Shown in pieces: positions 1-7,300 of a DNA stretch of 64,000 bases; positions within the stretch are counted from its first letter, which is position 1, and each line of letters starts with the position of its first letter. Source of the stretch: Herbaspirillum sp. SJZ107. GTDB lineage: Bacteria; Pseudomonadota; Gammaproteobacteria; Burkholderiales; Burkholderiaceae_D. The notes under the pieces are model-generated. The model was not told the origin of the DNA and searched no databases. It saw only the letters and a list, made by a program, of their open reading frames with translations. The stretch spans positions 62,001-126,000 of the forward strand of contig NZ_VFNH01000002.1 of assembly GCF_006715485.1 (NCBI RefSeq), given 5' to 3'. The translations under genes were made by a program, and so were the position numbers.

Positions 1-255
1 ACCCTGATCGTCGGCCTGGCACTGCTGGTGTTCGGCTCGGGCGCGGTGCGCGGCTTCGCGGTCGTGCACTGCCTGGGTATCCTGACCTCGATGTTCTCGG
101 CAGTGTTCCTGTCGCGCGGCGTGGTCAACCTGTGGTACGGCCGCCGCGGCAAGAAACTGGGCAAGCTGGCGATCGGTACCGTATGGAACGCAGGCACCAC
201 CGCCACCGCAGGGACTGGCACCAGCGCCGGCACCAAGCCGGCCGTGAAGAAATAA
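1..255 (+). CDS. secD: Protein translocase subunit SecD, C-terminal fragment
   Basis: The reading frame is open from the first base and encodes the last 84 residues of a protein cut by the window edge. The visible part has two hydrophobic stretches (about residues 1-22 and 25-42 of the fragment) ending in a basic tail with RRGKK, then a low-complexity Thr/Ala/Gly tail. This fits the last transmembrane helices of SecD, the inner-membrane partner that uses the proton gradient to help SecYEG export proteins. Identification rests mainly on the complete secF gene 17 bp downstream, the usual secD-secF order. The Thr/Ala-rich tail is not part of the conserved SecD core. Confidence 0.9.
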   Translation, partial: TLIVGLALLVFGSGAVRGFAVVHCLGILTSMFSAVFLSRGVVNLWYGRRGKKLGKLAIGTVWNAGTTATAGTGTSAGTKPAVKK

Positions 256-272
256 GGTAAGCGAGAGCAATC

Positions 273-1292
273 ATGGAATTTTTCAAGATCAAGCGGGACA
301 TCCCGTTCATGCGCCACGCGTTGATTTTCAACGTGATCTCGACGCTGACCTTCGTCGCGGCGGTGTTCTTCCTGCTGACCAAGAACCTGAACTACTCGGT
401 CGAGTTCACCGGCGGCACCACGATGGAGCTGCGCTACAACCACGCGGCCAATCAGGACAAGATCCGCCACACCCTGGAACAGCTGCACTACGAGCCGGTG
501 GTGACCAGCTTCGGCACCGCCAGCGATATCATGCTGCGCTTGCCGCCGGCCAAGAACAGCACCGGTGTGGCGCCATCGGCGACCGTGTTCAATGCCCTGT
601 GCGCATCGGAAAGCGGCACCCCGAAGCAGATCCAGGAAACCACCGACAAGGGTGAGAACATCACCCGCACCAGCTGCGTCAACGCGGCCGGCGCGGAAGT
701 CGTGAAACTGCAGCGCGTGGATTCGGTCGGTTCCCAGGTCGGCGACGAGCTGGCCCAGAACGGCCTGAACGCGCTGATCATGGTGGTGGTGGGCGTGATG
801 ATCTATCTGGCCGTGCGCTTCGAGTGGAAGTTCGCGGTGGCGGCGATCATCGCCAACCTGCACGACGTGGTGATCATCCTCGGCTTCTTCGCCTTCTTTC
901 AGTGGGAATTCTCGCTGACCGTGCTGGCGGCGATCCTGGCGGTGCTGGGCTATTCGGTCAACGAATCGGTCGTGATCTTCGACCGGATCCGCGAAACCTT
1001 CCGCAAGCAGCGCAAGATGAGCGTGACCGAGGTCATCGACCACGCGATCACCAGCACCATCTCGCGTACCATCATCACCCACGGCTGTACCGAGATGATG
1101 GTGCTGTCGATGCTGTTCTTCGGCGGCCAGGCACTGCACTTCTTCGCCGTCGCGCTGACCATCGGTATCCTGTTCGGTATCTACTCGTCGGTGTTCGTGG
1201 CGGCGGCCATCGCCATGTGGCTGGGCGTGAAGCGCGAAGACCTGATCAAGCCGGTCAAGGAACGCGACGAAACCGACGGCGCCGTCGTGTAA
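273..1292 (+). CDS. secF: Protein translocase subunit SecF
   Basis: Encodes 339 residues, slightly longer than typical SecF (about 310-325). The N-terminus (EFFKIKRDIPFM, then a hydrophobic helix near residues 15-35) and the SecF signature VEFTGGTTMEL near residue 43 are clear. A periplasmic domain of about 110 residues follows, then five membrane segments, including the conserved GYSVNESVVIFDRIRE stretch. It forms the SecDF complex with the upstream gene and drives late steps of Sec export. The ATG follows a purine-rich AGCGAGAG ribosome site. A strong terminator lies 28 bp after the stop, so secDF is the end of its operon. No defects are seen. Confidence 0.97.
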   Translation: MEFFKIKRDIPFMRHALIFNVISTLTFVAAVFFLLTKNLNYSVEFTGGTTMELRYNHAANQDKIRHTLEQLHYEPVVTSFGTASDIMLRLPPAKNSTGVAPSATVFNALCASESGTPKQIQETTDKGENITRTSCVNAAGAEVVKLQRVDSVGSQVGDELAQNGLNALIMVVVGVMIYLAVRFEWKFAVAAIIANLHDVVIILGFFAFFQWEFSLTVLAAILAVLGYSVNESVVIFDRIRETFRKQRKMSVTEVIDHAITSTISRTIITHGCTEMMVLSMLFFGGQALHFFAVALTIGILFGIYSSVFVAAAIAMWLGVKREDLIKPVKERDETDGAVV

Positions 1293-1320
1293 GCGACCGC
1301 TCCAGTTTCTGCCGAATGAA

Positions 1321-1347
1321 AACGCCACGCTTGCCGTGGCGTTTTTT
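1321..1347 (+). terminator. Rho-independent terminator of secDF
   Basis: A perfect 9-bp stem (AACGCCACG, 1321-1329, with CGTGGCGTT, 1335-1343) and 5-nt loop runs directly into a T-rich tract. It lies just after secF on the + strand. Confidence 0.9.
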
Positions 1348-1381
1348 ATTGTTGCGCTGGTAGGGCAAGCTTTGTAAATGC

Positions 1382-1413
1382 CTGTCGGAAAAACTTACAA
1401 AGTATTCCGACAG
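1382..1413. promoter_or_regulatory. Inverted repeat, candidate enhancer-binding-protein site
   Basis: CTGTCGGAA (1382-1390) is mirrored perfectly by TTCCGACAG (1405-1413) across a 14-bp AT-rich spacer. The centre lies about 80 bp upstream of the start site predicted from the sigma-54-like element at 1450-1466, the distance expected for a bacterial enhancer-binding protein such as PrsR. That assignment is inference. The repeat has no T tract and does not look like a terminator. Confidence 0.5.
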
Positions 1414-1449
1414 CATATTTAGTCTATTGATTCCAAAAAGAATTTATTG

Positions 1450-1466
1450 TCGGCACATTTCTTGCA
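1450..1466 (+). promoter_or_regulatory. Sigma-54 (RpoN) promoter of the PEP-CTERM gene
   Basis: The sequence CGGCACATTTCTTGCA keeps the invariant GG at 1452-1453 and GC at 1464-1465 with exactly 10 bp between them. It differs from the TGGCAC-N5-TTGC consensus at only one visible position. Transcription would start near 1477, giving a leader of about 27 nt. PEP-CTERM genes of exosortase-bearing betaproteobacteria are known to be driven by RpoN with the PrsK/PrsR two-component system, which supports the reading. Confidence 0.7.
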
Positions 1467-1503
1467 TCAATAAATTTTTCACTAAAACAACTAGGGATTC
1501 CTG

Positions 1504-2244
1504 ATGAAAAAGTTTTTGCAGGCAGCGTTTGCTGCAAGCCTTGGCCTGATCGCCTTGGCACCGGCACACGCCAGCTTGTACACCACGTCGTACGGCACCC
1601 AGCTGGACACGCTCAGCAACTGCGACGATTGCGCAAGCGACGCCTTGCGTTTTTCGGGCAGTGGCCAGTCGATCAACTTTTTCGGCAAAAGCTACAGTTC
1701 GCTGTACGTCGGCTCGAACGGATATGTCACCTTCGGGACGCCTCGTACGAACTTCACGCCGGCGCCCCTGGATACCCAGACCCTGTCTCCGATGATCGCT
1801 GCCTTGTACTCCGACCTGGATACACGGGGCGACGACGCATCCAACATCTATGTCAACGCGGCGACCGCGGGGGAGCTGGTCATCACCTGGGAAAAAGTCG
1901 GCATTTTCTCGGTCAACTATAACCAGCGCAATACCTTCCAGATCGTCGTGCGTTCCGACCAGTTCAGCGTCCCGGCCGGCAGCGGACAGATCGGTGTGTA
2001 CTACGGCGATATCGGCACCACCGCGATGGTATCGGCCGGCTTCGGCGACGGGCTGGAAAGCGTGAACCCAGGCGAGAAATCGTTTGCCTACAATGTGCCC
2101 GGCACTACGCTGAGCAACAGCCCGCCGCAGTTCTTCAACCTGAATAACGGCGTTCCAGTGGAAGTGCCCGAGCCTGCCAGTATCGCGCTGCTGGGTCTCG
2201 GCCTTGCAGGCTGCATCGCGGCACGCCGCCGTCAAACCGCTTGA
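1504..2244 (+). CDS. Exported PEP-CTERM sorting-domain protein
   Basis: Encodes 246 residues: a signal peptide (MKKFLQ, hydrophobic core, cleavage after AHA near residue 23), a beta-rich body with the pattern SSLYVGSNGYVTFG typical of NIDO-like extracellular domains, and a C-terminal PEP-CTERM signal starting near residue 221 (VPEPAS, a hydrophobic helix, then RRR). Such proteins are exported by Sec and processed by an exosortase (EpsH/Xrt), usually together with exopolysaccharide export. No exosortase is encoded in this window, so it must act in trans. The gene is monocistronic, with its own sigma-54-like promoter and a small-RNA/terminator region after it. The exact role of the body domain is unknown. 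Confidence 0.88.
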   Translation: MKKFLQAAFAASLGLIALAPAHASLYTTSYGTQLDTLSNCDDCASDALRFSGSGQSINFFGKSYSSLYVGSNGYVTFGTPRTNFTPAPLDTQTLSPMIAALYSDLDTRGDDASNIYVNAATAGELVITWEKVGIFSVNYNQRNTFQIVVRSDQFSVPAGSGQIGVYYGDIGTTAMVSAGFGDGLESVNPGEKSFAYNVPGTTLSNSPPQFFNLNNGVPVEVPEPASIALLGLGLAGCIAARRRQTA

Positions 2245-2275
2245 ACGAGAACAAAGATCTTTTTGTGTGAAATGA

Positions 2276-2379
2276 CGCACAGAGGCGTACTCGAGCGTGT
2301 TTTAACATTGGCTCGTCTCTTTCAGGACATCCCTAGTTTTGGACTTCACCCGTTCCGTTATCGGAGCGGGTTTTTTTTT
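2276..2379 (+). ncRNA. Small-RNA-like unit, copy 1
   Basis: This unit has a promoter-like arrangement: CAGAGG at 2280-2285, a 17-bp spacer, and TAACAT at 2303-2308. A 35-nt sequence (2312-2346, beginning CTCGTCTCTTTCAGG) follows, then a 9-bp hairpin (2349-2357 with 2362-2370) and nine T residues. The predicted transcript is about 70 nt. Almost the same unit recurs 205 bp downstream, including the spacing of the upstream boxes. There is no start codon with a ribosome site, so it reads as a noncoding RNA rather than a peptide gene. It could alternatively be only the terminator of the PEP-CTERM gene. Confidence 0.6.
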
Positions 2380-2480
2380 GTCCAGCTTGTTTGGCAACTT
2401 ATTGCCGCCTCATTGCTCCAGATACGATTTTTACGCGCTGAATCAAAAGAACGTCAAAAAATTTAACAAGTGTGAGGCAG

Positions 2481-2580
2481 CGCACAGAGGGCGCATAACA
2501 GCGGAACTAATATGGACTCGTCTCTTTCAGGACATCCCTAGTTTTGGACTTTACCCGCTTCCGTAGCGGGTTTTTTTTTT
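2481..2580 (+). ncRNA. Small-RNA-like unit, copy 2
   Basis: The 35-nt core at 2517-2551 is identical to copy 1 at 2312-2346. CGCACAGAGG begins 36 bp before the core in both copies, and TAATAT (2508-2513) occupies the place of TAACAT. The terminator hairpin differs in sequence (CCCGCT 2554-2559, AGCGGG 2565-2570) but keeps position and is followed by ten T residues. Conserved core, upstream boxes and terminator with divergent bases between them are what selection on a short structured RNA would leave. The target and family are not recognised. Confidence 0.62.
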
Positions 2581-2584
2581 GCCT

Positions 2585-2620
2585 GTCAGGACGTGCCGGT
2601 CAGGACATGCCGGTCAGGAC
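2585..2620. repeat. 14-bp tandem repeat, about 2.6 copies
   Basis: GTCAGGACGTGCCG, GTCAGGACATGCCG and GTCAGGAC follow each other directly at 2585, 2599 and 2613. The last copy overlaps the stop codon of the HDOD gene on the minus strand. It is probably a slippage product with no evident function. Confidence 0.7.
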
Positions 2621-3447
2621 AGGGCAGCGCTCAGGCCGCGCACTTCCTCCGCGGACTCTTCGAGGATCCGGACCAGCGTGCCTTCACCCACCGTGAAATC
2701 GATGGTGGCGGCGCTGCGCAGGCCGGCGGCGCCGGGGCGTTCCAGCAGCGGTGACGGCACCGGGCACAGGTCGTTGGCCAGCAGGAGGGTATCGCCCAGG
2801 GTTTCCGGCGGCAGCGCACGCATGCCGTTCCACAGCGCTTCGATCGCGCCCATTACCGGCGCCGGCACGCCCAGCTTGAGCAGCACGCCGCGTCCGATCT
2901 CGACTTCGCCGTGTTCGATCCAGTCGTCGGCGCCGCCTTCCAGCAGGCCGGGGAACTCGGCCGCGCGCGACAGCACGTAAAAACCGCCGACTTCATGCAC
3001 GATGCCGGCGAACATCGCCGTTTCCGGATCGACGTTGGAAACGCGCTTGGCGATCACCTGGGACAGGGCGGCGACGTGGGCAGAGTGCTGCCACAGCTGG
3101 TCGGCCTTGGCGCGCAGGCCGGCGTCGGTGATGCCGCTGGCGAGCTGGCGCACGATCACCGCCGCCGCCAGCGCGCCGAGGGTGCGGAAGCCGACCCGCT
3201 GCACCGCGGCGCGCACGTTGGTCACGTCCTGGCCGCTGCGGTTGTAGGCGGCCGCATTCGCGATCGCGACCGTGCGCGCAGCCAGCAGCGGCTCGGTCTG
3301 CACCAGGCGTGCGGCGTCGTCGATATGGCAGTCGGGGTCGTTGAGCGCGTGCTGCAGCTTGAGCGTTGCAGCGACGTTCGTGGGGAAGCTGAGGTCACCG
3401 CGTGCGACCTGGGCGGCGATGCTCTTGAGGGCGTCGGTTCTGTCCAT
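2614..3447 (-). CDS. HDOD domain-containing protein
   Basis: Encodes 277 residues forming a stand-alone HDOD domain from about residue 15 to 210 (LSFPTNVAATLKLQHAL, then VGFRTLGALAAAVIVRQLA). HDOD proteins are related to HD hydrolases but usually lack the metal-binding HD pair and act in signalling. No EAL, GGDEF or receiver domain is attached. The gene is alone, convergent with the small RNA units and next to a minus-strand gene of unknown function. The ATG at 3445-3447 is preceded after only 6 nt by TATAAT on the minus strand, so the mRNA may be leaderless. No other close ATG fits better. Confidence 0.85.
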   Translation of the reverse strand: MDRTDALKSIAAQVARGDLSFPTNVAATLKLQHALNDPDCHIDDAARLVQTEPLLAARTVAIANAAAYNRSGQDVTNVRAAVQRVGFRTLGALAAAVIVRQLASGITDAGLRAKADQLWQHSAHVAALSQVIAKRVSNVDPETAMFAGIVHEVGGFYVLSRAAEFPGLLEGGADDWIEHGEVEIGRGVLLKLGVPAPVMGAIEALWNGMRALPPETLGDTLLLANDLCPVPSPLLERPGAAGLRSAATIDFTVGEGTLVRILEESAEEVRGLSAALS

Positions 3448-3545
3448 TGGAAAATTATACCGCCAATAAACAGCTGGGTTTGCCGGGAAATGCGGGGAAC
3501 CACGGCAGCAGGGCAGGCGCCCCGCTGGCGATGATTATCTGGACA

Positions 3546-3827
3546 TCAAGGTTCGCTGAAGATGGCGTCGCAGCCTTCCTTCGGCTCTTCGGTATCCTGC
3601 AGCTCGTCGACCAGGCCGAGGTCGAACAATTCCTCGACCGCGTTCATGAAGCTGTTCAGCTTGGTGGCGCCGATCAGGCGATAGATCTCGCCGGCTTCGT
3701 TGCGCACGCCGATCAGCATCTGTTCTTCGCGCACTTCGTCGGGCGTGGCGACGTCGAGCAGCAGGTTGCCGATGATGTGCTTGTCGAAATGGGCCGGCTT
3801 TTTACCGTCGAGCAGGGCAGTTTTCAC
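3546..3827 (-). CDS. Conserved-looking small protein of unknown function
   Basis: Encodes 93 residues, acidic, without signal peptide or membrane segment. The middle (QMLIGVRNEAGEIYRLIG, near residues 37-54) looks like a small folded beta/alpha domain, and the C-terminus is rich in Glu and Asp (DTEEPKEG). An AAAGGACACCCCC stretch on the minus strand lies just before the ATG and serves as ribosome site. Codon use resembles its neighbours, which supports a real gene. I do not recognise the family. It is divergent from the EamA gene and follows the HDOD gene's promoter region, which gives no functional clue. Confidence 0.65.
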   Translation of the reverse strand: MKTALLDGKKPAHFDKHIIGNLLLDVATPDEVREEQMLIGVRNEAGEIYRLIGATKLNSFMNAVEELFDLGLVDELQDTEEPKEGCDAIFSEP

Positions 3828-4005
3828 GGGGGTGTCCTTTGTTGTTTCTGAGGGGCAGCCGCTCCGGGTGACCTTGCATGGAGCGGCGATATGGCGGGAT
3901 TATAGCCGTCCGCGGCAATCTTGCCTGCCGATCCATTTTTATCCCACGGTGCCGGCTGGCCGGGTACCATAGCCGATCTTGCAACCTGGCACGATTGCCC
4001 CAACC

Positions 4006-4917
4006 ATGAACCAGCAGCTGCGAGGCATATGCGCCCTCGTTGTCGTCGTCCTCGTCTGGGGCACGACCTTCCCGGCCATGAAGGACCTGACCGCGACGTT
4101 TTCTCCAGTGTGGATCATCCTGGTCCGCTTTGCGCTGGCAGCCTTGATCCTGGCGCCTTTCCTGTGGCGCGCGCGGCGCCCGGATCTGCTGTCCGGCGTG
4201 GTGCTGGGCTTGGTGTTGTTTTTCTGCTACTTGTTCCAGGTCGAAGGGCTGGCGCTGACCAGCTCCAACCGCAATGCCTTCATTACCGGCCTGAACGTAC
4301 TCGTGGTGCCGCTGCTGGGCGTGCTCGGTGGACGCCTGCCCGAGCGCCGCATCGTGGTCGCGCTGGTGCTGGCGCTGGCCGGCCTGGCGGCGCTGTGCTG
4401 GGATGGCGGCGCCTGGGGCCGCGGCGACACTCTCGCGCTGCTGGGCGCGCTCTGCTTCGGCGTGTATGTGAAAGTGATGGAAATCCGCACGCGCCAGGCG
4501 CTGCGCCTGATGAGCGTGACCGCGGCCCAGATCGCCACCGTCGCCGTCTGCGCCGCACTGTGGCGGCTGGCGCGCGAAGTGCCGCTGGGCCTGGGCGCGG
4601 CCGAGGACGGCGTCAACTACTGGCAATCGATTGGCAGCCAGCTGGCGCAGTACTGGCCGAATTTCGCCTATCTCGGCGTGGTCTGCACCGCCGCCATCAT
4701 CTCGATGCAGGCCTGGGGCCAGGCACGCACCAGTGCCAACGAAGCGGCCGTGATCTACGCCTTCGAGCCGGGCGCCGCCGCCTTCTTCGGCTTTTTCTGG
4801 TTGGGCGAAGCAATGACCGGACGCGGCTGGCTGGGAGCGGCCCTGTTGATCTCCGGTATGATAGTCAGCCAATGGAATACCGAGGGCCGGCCTGCCGCCG
4901 CGCTCGCCCCTGAGTAA
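4006..4917 (+). CDS. EamA/DMT-family transporter
   Basis: Encodes 303 residues from the ATG at 4006. A TTG at 3979 in frame would add nine residues but has weaker support. Ten hydrophobic segments in two EamA halves are visible, with the typical opening ALVVVVLVWGTTFPAMK, the mid-protein stretch TSSNRNAFITGLNVLVVPLL, and the second-half EPGAAAFFGFFWLGE. The drug/metabolite transporter superfamily exports amino acids, metabolites or drugs, and the substrate cannot be read from sequence. It ends 18 bp before the argR-like regulator and may be co-transcribed with it. Export of arginine-related compounds is therefore possible but unproven. Confidence 0.88.
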   Translation: MNQQLRGICALVVVVLVWGTTFPAMKDLTATFSPVWIILVRFALAALILAPFLWRARRPDLLSGVVLGLVLFFCYLFQVEGLALTSSNRNAFITGLNVLVVPLLGVLGGRLPERRIVVALVLALAGLAALCWDGGAWGRGDTLALLGALCFGVYVKVMEIRTRQALRLMSVTAAQIATVAVCAALWRLAREVPLGLGAAEDGVNYWQSIGSQLAQYWPNFAYLGVVCTAAIISMQAWGQARTSANEAAVIYAFEPGAAAFFGFFWLGEAMTGRGWLGAALLISGMIVSQWNTEGRPAAALAPE

Positions 4918-4935
4918 TGTGTTTTAGCCACGTCA

Positions 4936-5877
4936 ATGCAGCACGCTGAACTGTCCCGCCTGGCGCAGGAGACACCGCTGCGCGTGCTGCTGGTGAACGC
5001 CGGCGAGCCCGATTCGCTGACCTGGTCGGGCCTGATCCAGCCGCTGCGCCTGGCCGCCCGCCTGGTAGGGCCGCAACGCCTGCACGTCGACGTGCGCAGT
5101 CCCGACAAGTTCGCCGGCGAATCGCTGCGTCCCTGGCAACTGGTGCTGCTGGTCGCCGACGAAGCCGAAGCCGGCCTGCGCCCCGCCAACCTGCGCGCGC
5201 TGGCTGAACGCTGCCGCAGCGCGCCGTGCTGGGGCGGCGTCGGCGCCGGCGTGCTGTGGCTGGCTGAAACGGGCGTGCTGAACGGCGCGCGCACGGCGCT
5301 GCCGTGGTCGCTCTACCCGGATGCCGACGCCATCGCCGACCAGTCGACCTTCAGTCCGCACCTGTTCGAGATCGACGGCGCGCGCCTGACCTGCTGCGGC
5401 GGCGCCGCCAGCCTCGACTTCGCCCTGACCCTGGTCGACATCCTGTTCGGCGCCACGGTCCAGGCCCAGGTGAAGGAAATCCTGTGCGTCGACCGCGTGC
5501 GCGGCGCCGAAGAACGCCAGCGGGTGGCCTTGCAGGCGCGTTTCGGCACGCTGCAGCCGAAGCTGACCGAGGCCGTGACCTTGATGGAGGCCAATATCGA
5601 GGAGCCGCTGTCGACCGACGAGATCGCGCAACTGGTCGGCATCTCGCGGCGCCAGCTGGAACGCCTGTTCAAGCAATATCTCGGCAGCCTGCCGTCGCGC
5701 TATTACCTCGAACTGCGCCTGAAACGCGCGCGCCAGCTGCTGCGCGACACCAACTCCTCGATCGTGCAGGTCGGCCTGATGTGCGGCTTCTCCTCCGGCT
5801 CGCATTTCTCGACCGCCTTCGGCGCCCTGTTCGGCAATACGCCCCGCGAAGAACGCCAGCGCAAACTGAGCGAATAG
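4936..5877 (+). CDS. argR: GlxA/ArgR-type AraC-family transcriptional regulator
   Basis: Encodes 313 residues in two parts: an N-terminal DJ-1/PfpI-like domain (about 15-190, with WGGVGAGVLWLAETG) and a C-terminal AraC pair of helix-turn-helix motifs (about 215-310, ISRRQLERLFKQYLG and VGLMCGFSSGSHFSTAFGA). This architecture is that of Pseudomonas ArgR, the arginine-responsive activator of aru genes and gdhB. Here it sits 130 bp upstream of aruC, separated by two 21-bp repeats that match the Pseudomonas ArgR operator. The symbol rests on architecture plus context. It is not the hexameric E. coli ArgR. Confidence 0.85.
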   Translation: MQHAELSRLAQETPLRVLLVNAGEPDSLTWSGLIQPLRLAARLVGPQRLHVDVRSPDKFAGESLRPWQLVLLVADEAEAGLRPANLRALAERCRSAPCWGGVGAGVLWLAETGVLNGARTALPWSLYPDADAIADQSTFSPHLFEIDGARLTCCGGAASLDFALTLVDILFGATVQAQVKEILCVDRVRGAEERQRVALQARFGTLQPKLTEAVTLMEANIEEPLSTDEIAQLVGISRRQLERLFKQYLGSLPSRYYLELRLKRARQLLRDTNSSIVQVGLMCGFSSGSHFSTAFGALFGNTPREERQRKLSE

Positions 5878-5882
5878 CGGCG

Positions 5883-5924
5883 TCGTCCAAAAATGAAAAT
5901 GCCTGTCGCAGATTGGAAAGAACT
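5883..5924 (+). promoter_or_regulatory. ArgR operator, two 21-bp direct repeats
   Basis: Two consecutive 21-bp units, TCGTCC-N8-AA-N5 at 5883-5903 and TGTCGC-N8-AA-N5 at 5904-5924, fit the published Pseudomonas ArgR half-site consensus TGTCGC-N8-AA-N5. The second is exact and the first has two mismatches in the hexamer. The downstream unit overlaps the place of the -35 box for the TATAAT at 5941, the arrangement expected for an activator site. Confidence 0.75.
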
Positions 5925-5940
5925 GCAAGGATGGGCTTTC

Positions 5941-5946
5941 TATAAT
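5941..5946 (+). promoter_or_regulatory. -10 element of the aru/ast promoter
   Basis: A perfect TATAAT is preceded 17 bp upstream by AAGAAC, a poor -35, as expected for an activator-dependent promoter. The start would be near 5953, giving a leader of about 55 nt before aruC. Confidence 0.6.
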
Positions 5947-6007
5947 GGGACGCTCGGCGCGGCTGTTGTAGTTCGCGCGACTCTTTAATTGGATGAGGAA
6001 CAACGTC

Positions 6008-7249
6008 ATGAATGCCAAGCTCGATTCCGGTGTCACCACGCGGCCTGTCACGCGCCAGACTTTCGACGAGGTCCTCGTCCCGACCTACGCCCCGGCTGCG
6101 ATGGTGCCGGTGCGCGCATCGGGCCTGGACGTGTGGGACCAGGAAGGCAAGCATTACCTCGACTTCACCTCCGGCATCGCCGTCTCCAGCCTCGGGCACT
6201 GCAACCCGGTCGTGGTGGAAGCGCTGACGCGCCAGGCCAACACGCTGTGGCACGTCGGTAACGGCTACACCAACGAGCCGGTGCTGCGCCTGGCCTCGGC
6301 CCTGATCGACGCCACCTTCGCCGAACGCGCCTTCTTCGCCAACTCGGGCGCCGAAGCCAACGAAGCCGCCCTGAAACTAGCGCGCAAGTACGCCCACGGC
6401 AAGTTCGGCGCGCACAAGTCGCGCATCGTGTCGTGCTACTCGTCCTTCCACGGCCGTACCCTGTTCACCGTCTCGGTGGGCGGCCAGTCGAAGTACACCG
6501 AAGGCTTCGAGCCGCTGCCCCCGAGCATCGACCACATCAACTACAACGACATCGAGTCGGCACGCGCCGCGATCACCGACGACGTCGCCGCCGTGATCGT
6601 CGAACCGATCCAGGGCGAGGGTGGCGTGATCCCGGGCGATCCGGCCTTCCTGAAAGCGCTGCGCGAGCTGTGCGACCAGACCGGCGCCCTGCTGGTGTTC
6701 GACGAAGTGCAGTCCGGCGTCGGCCGCACCGGCACCTTCTACGACTACATGAACACCGGCGTGACTCCGGACATCCTGACCTCGGCCAAGGCCCTGGGCA
6801 ACGGCTATCCGATCGGCGCCATGCTGACCACGAACGAGATCGCCCAGTACTTTGCGGTCGGTTCGCACGGCACCACCTACGGCGGCAACCCGCTGGCCAC
6901 CACGGTGGCACTGGCGGTGGTCGAGCAGATCAACCAGCCGGCCTTCCTCGAGCGCGTGCGCGCCGCTTCGGCCAAGGTGTTCGCCAACCTGGACAAGCTG
7001 GTCGCCGACTACCCGCAGCTGTTCGGCAAGGCACGCGGCAAGGGCCTGCTGATCGGCCTGCCGATGGCCGACGCCTATAAAGGCCGTTCCAAGGACTACA
7101 CCAAGGTCGCCGAAAAGCTCGGCCTGATGCTGCTGATCGCGGGCCCCGACGTGGTGCGCCTGGCGCCGTCGCTGATCGTGTCCGACGCCCAGATCGAGGA
7201 AGCCGACCGCATCATGCGCGCGGCCGCCGACGCTTTCCTGGCCGGTTAA
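6008..7249 (+). CDS. aruC: Succinylornithine/acetylornithine aminotransferase
   Basis: Encodes 413 residues of a class III PLP aminotransferase. It has HVGNGYTNEPVLRLA, the FFANSGAEANEAALKLAR phosphate region, VFDEVQSGVGRTG with the PLP-binding Asp, and TSAKALGNGYPIGA with the Schiff-base Lys. In the arginine succinyltransferase pathway it converts N2-succinylornithine plus 2-oxoglutarate to succinylglutamate semialdehyde plus glutamate. Enzymes of this type often also act on acetylornithine in biosynthesis. The start at 6008 is preferred because GATGAGGA lies 8-9 nt upstream. An earlier in-frame ATG at 5993 falls inside that ribosome site. It is the first gene of the aru operon. Confidence 0.93.
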   Translation: MNAKLDSGVTTRPVTRQTFDEVLVPTYAPAAMVPVRASGLDVWDQEGKHYLDFTSGIAVSSLGHCNPVVVEALTRQANTLWHVGNGYTNEPVLRLASALIDATFAERAFFANSGAEANEAALKLARKYAHGKFGAHKSRIVSCYSSFHGRTLFTVSVGGQSKYTEGFEPLPPSIDHINYNDIESARAAITDDVAAVIVEPIQGEGGVIPGDPAFLKALRELCDQTGALLVFDEVQSGVGRTGTFYDYMNTGVTPDILTSAKALGNGYPIGAMLTTNEIAQYFAVGSHGTTYGGNPLATTVALAVVEQINQPAFLERVRAASAKVFANLDKLVADYPQLFGKARGKGLLIGLPMADAYKGRSKDYTKVAEKLGLMLLIAGPDVVRLAPSLIVSDAQIEEADRIMRAAADAFLAG

Positions 7250-7300
7250 AAAAAATCGCCACCTGCCTGGACGCGAGTCCAGGCGCTTTCGGGAGCCCCC

